A DNA stretch of 64,000 bases from Nemorincola caseinilytica (lineage in GTDB: Bacteria > Bacteroidota > Bacteroidia > Chitinophagales > Chitinophagaceae). The translations under genes and the position numbers were made by a program. Below are positions 63,751 through 64,000 of the stretch, in pieces. How positions within the stretch are numbered: position 1 is the stretch's first letter; the number at the start of each line of letters is the position of its first letter. Location of the stretch: assembly GCF_039540515.1 (NCBI RefSeq), contig NZ_BAABFA010000011.1, positions 224,751 through 288,750 of the forward strand, written 5' to 3'. The notes beneath the pieces are model-generated. The model saw nothing but the letters and a program-made list of their open reading frames with translations, did not search any database and was not told the origin of the DNA.

Positions 63751-64000
63751 TGCCCGGCGGGTGGGGCGTGGGTCGCGGAGCGCCCGCCGAACGACCACAA
63801 GACCATAAGCATGAACGCCCAGCGTTTCTCGGACGACAGGTTCAGGGCAGAGTTCAGTGCATTTGTGGGGAAGGTGTTATCGGAGCGGGGTTCTTAAATG
63901 TTATTGAAAGGCTGGTTATTCGCCGGACGGAATCCATAAGTGTTCGAAAGTTTGCCTTTCTTTGTATAACCATTTCTTTCATATTTGAAAGCTCAACGAG

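Noticed and set aside
63811..63897. A 28-codon open frame on the plus strand (MNAQRFSDDRFRAEF...)
   Set aside because: Too short, with no recognisable family or promoter; listed only as part of the possible breakpoint.
1..64000. tRNA, rRNA and riboswitch genes
   Set aside because: No cloverleaf-like sequence, rRNA segment or known riboswitch motif was recognised by eye; a covariance-model search would be needed to exclude small RNAs.

Overview
The window looks like a chromosomal segment of a Bacteroidota bacterium, most likely of the Chitinophagales/Chitinophagaceae type. The grounds are several type IX secretion (T9SS) C-terminal sorting domains, a TonB receptor/DUF4249 pair, a Bacteroidetes-style ccoS-ccoNO-ccoQ-ccoP-ccoG-ccoH cluster, and at least fifteen promoter boxes of the Bacteroidetes form TAnnTTTG. 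ATA is a strikingly common isoleucine codon throughout. No phage, insertion sequence, CRISPR array, rRNA or tRNA gene was recognised.

Layout. 0-1.8 kb: the end of a TonB-dependent receptor and a DUF4249 lipoprotein, closed by a strong terminator. 2-13.7 kb: three tandem paralogous giant fibre proteins (1353, 1325 and 1145 aa). Each has a signal peptide, a long YadA-head-like SVAIG repeat region and a self-processing peptidase S74 chaperone domain with a coiled coil; the third contains an in-phase 444-bp tandem macro-repeat. 13.7-19.3 kb: a 1856-aa T9SS protein made of 21 Ig-like (BIG2) repeats. 19.3-23.3 kb: an NmrA-type reductase diverging from an HxlR regulator, a T9SS propeller-like protein and an SDR dehydrogenase. 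23.4-39.5 kb: a respiratory block with a persulfide dioxygenase-like MBL/rhodanese protein, an unknown cysteine-motif protein with the CcoI copper ATPase, two small proteins, a CoA-transferase, the complete cbb3 oxidase cluster, and a sensor kinase with a receiver-CRP fusion regulator. 39.5-43 kb: Fic, MnmE, a lipoprotein and Dtd. 43.3-52 kb: a 2895-aa T9SS protein. 52-63.6 kb: an MBL hydrolase, two GldM-C-like proteins, an AraC-type regulator diverging from a VOC protein, the hutU / delta-60 protein / ispF set, a PAS kinase, a tandem triplet of AT-rich lipoprotein genes, and a propeller-like gene that has lost its start.

How the genes work together. The most coherent system is the 23.3-36.7 kb block. 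Seven palindromes of the form TGA-N6-TCA (best consensus TGACCATGGTCA) lie in its intergenic regions, and I saw none in the other intergenic regions. At two promoters the site is centred about 30 bp from a TAnnTTTG box, and at two more it is centred 22 bp (two helical turns) further upstream. These are the geometries of class II and class I CRP/FNR activation. The block ends with a histidine kinase and a response regulator carrying a CRP-type DNA-binding domain, the obvious candidate to bind these sites. I infer a phospho-controlled, CRP-like regulon tying cbb3 oxidase assembly to sulfide and acyl-CoA metabolism. The second system of interest is the 2-19 kb surface-fibre cluster: it has signal peptides and self-cleaving trimerisation domains but neither a YadA-type membrane anchor nor a T9SS sorting domain, so its route to the cell surface is unexplained.
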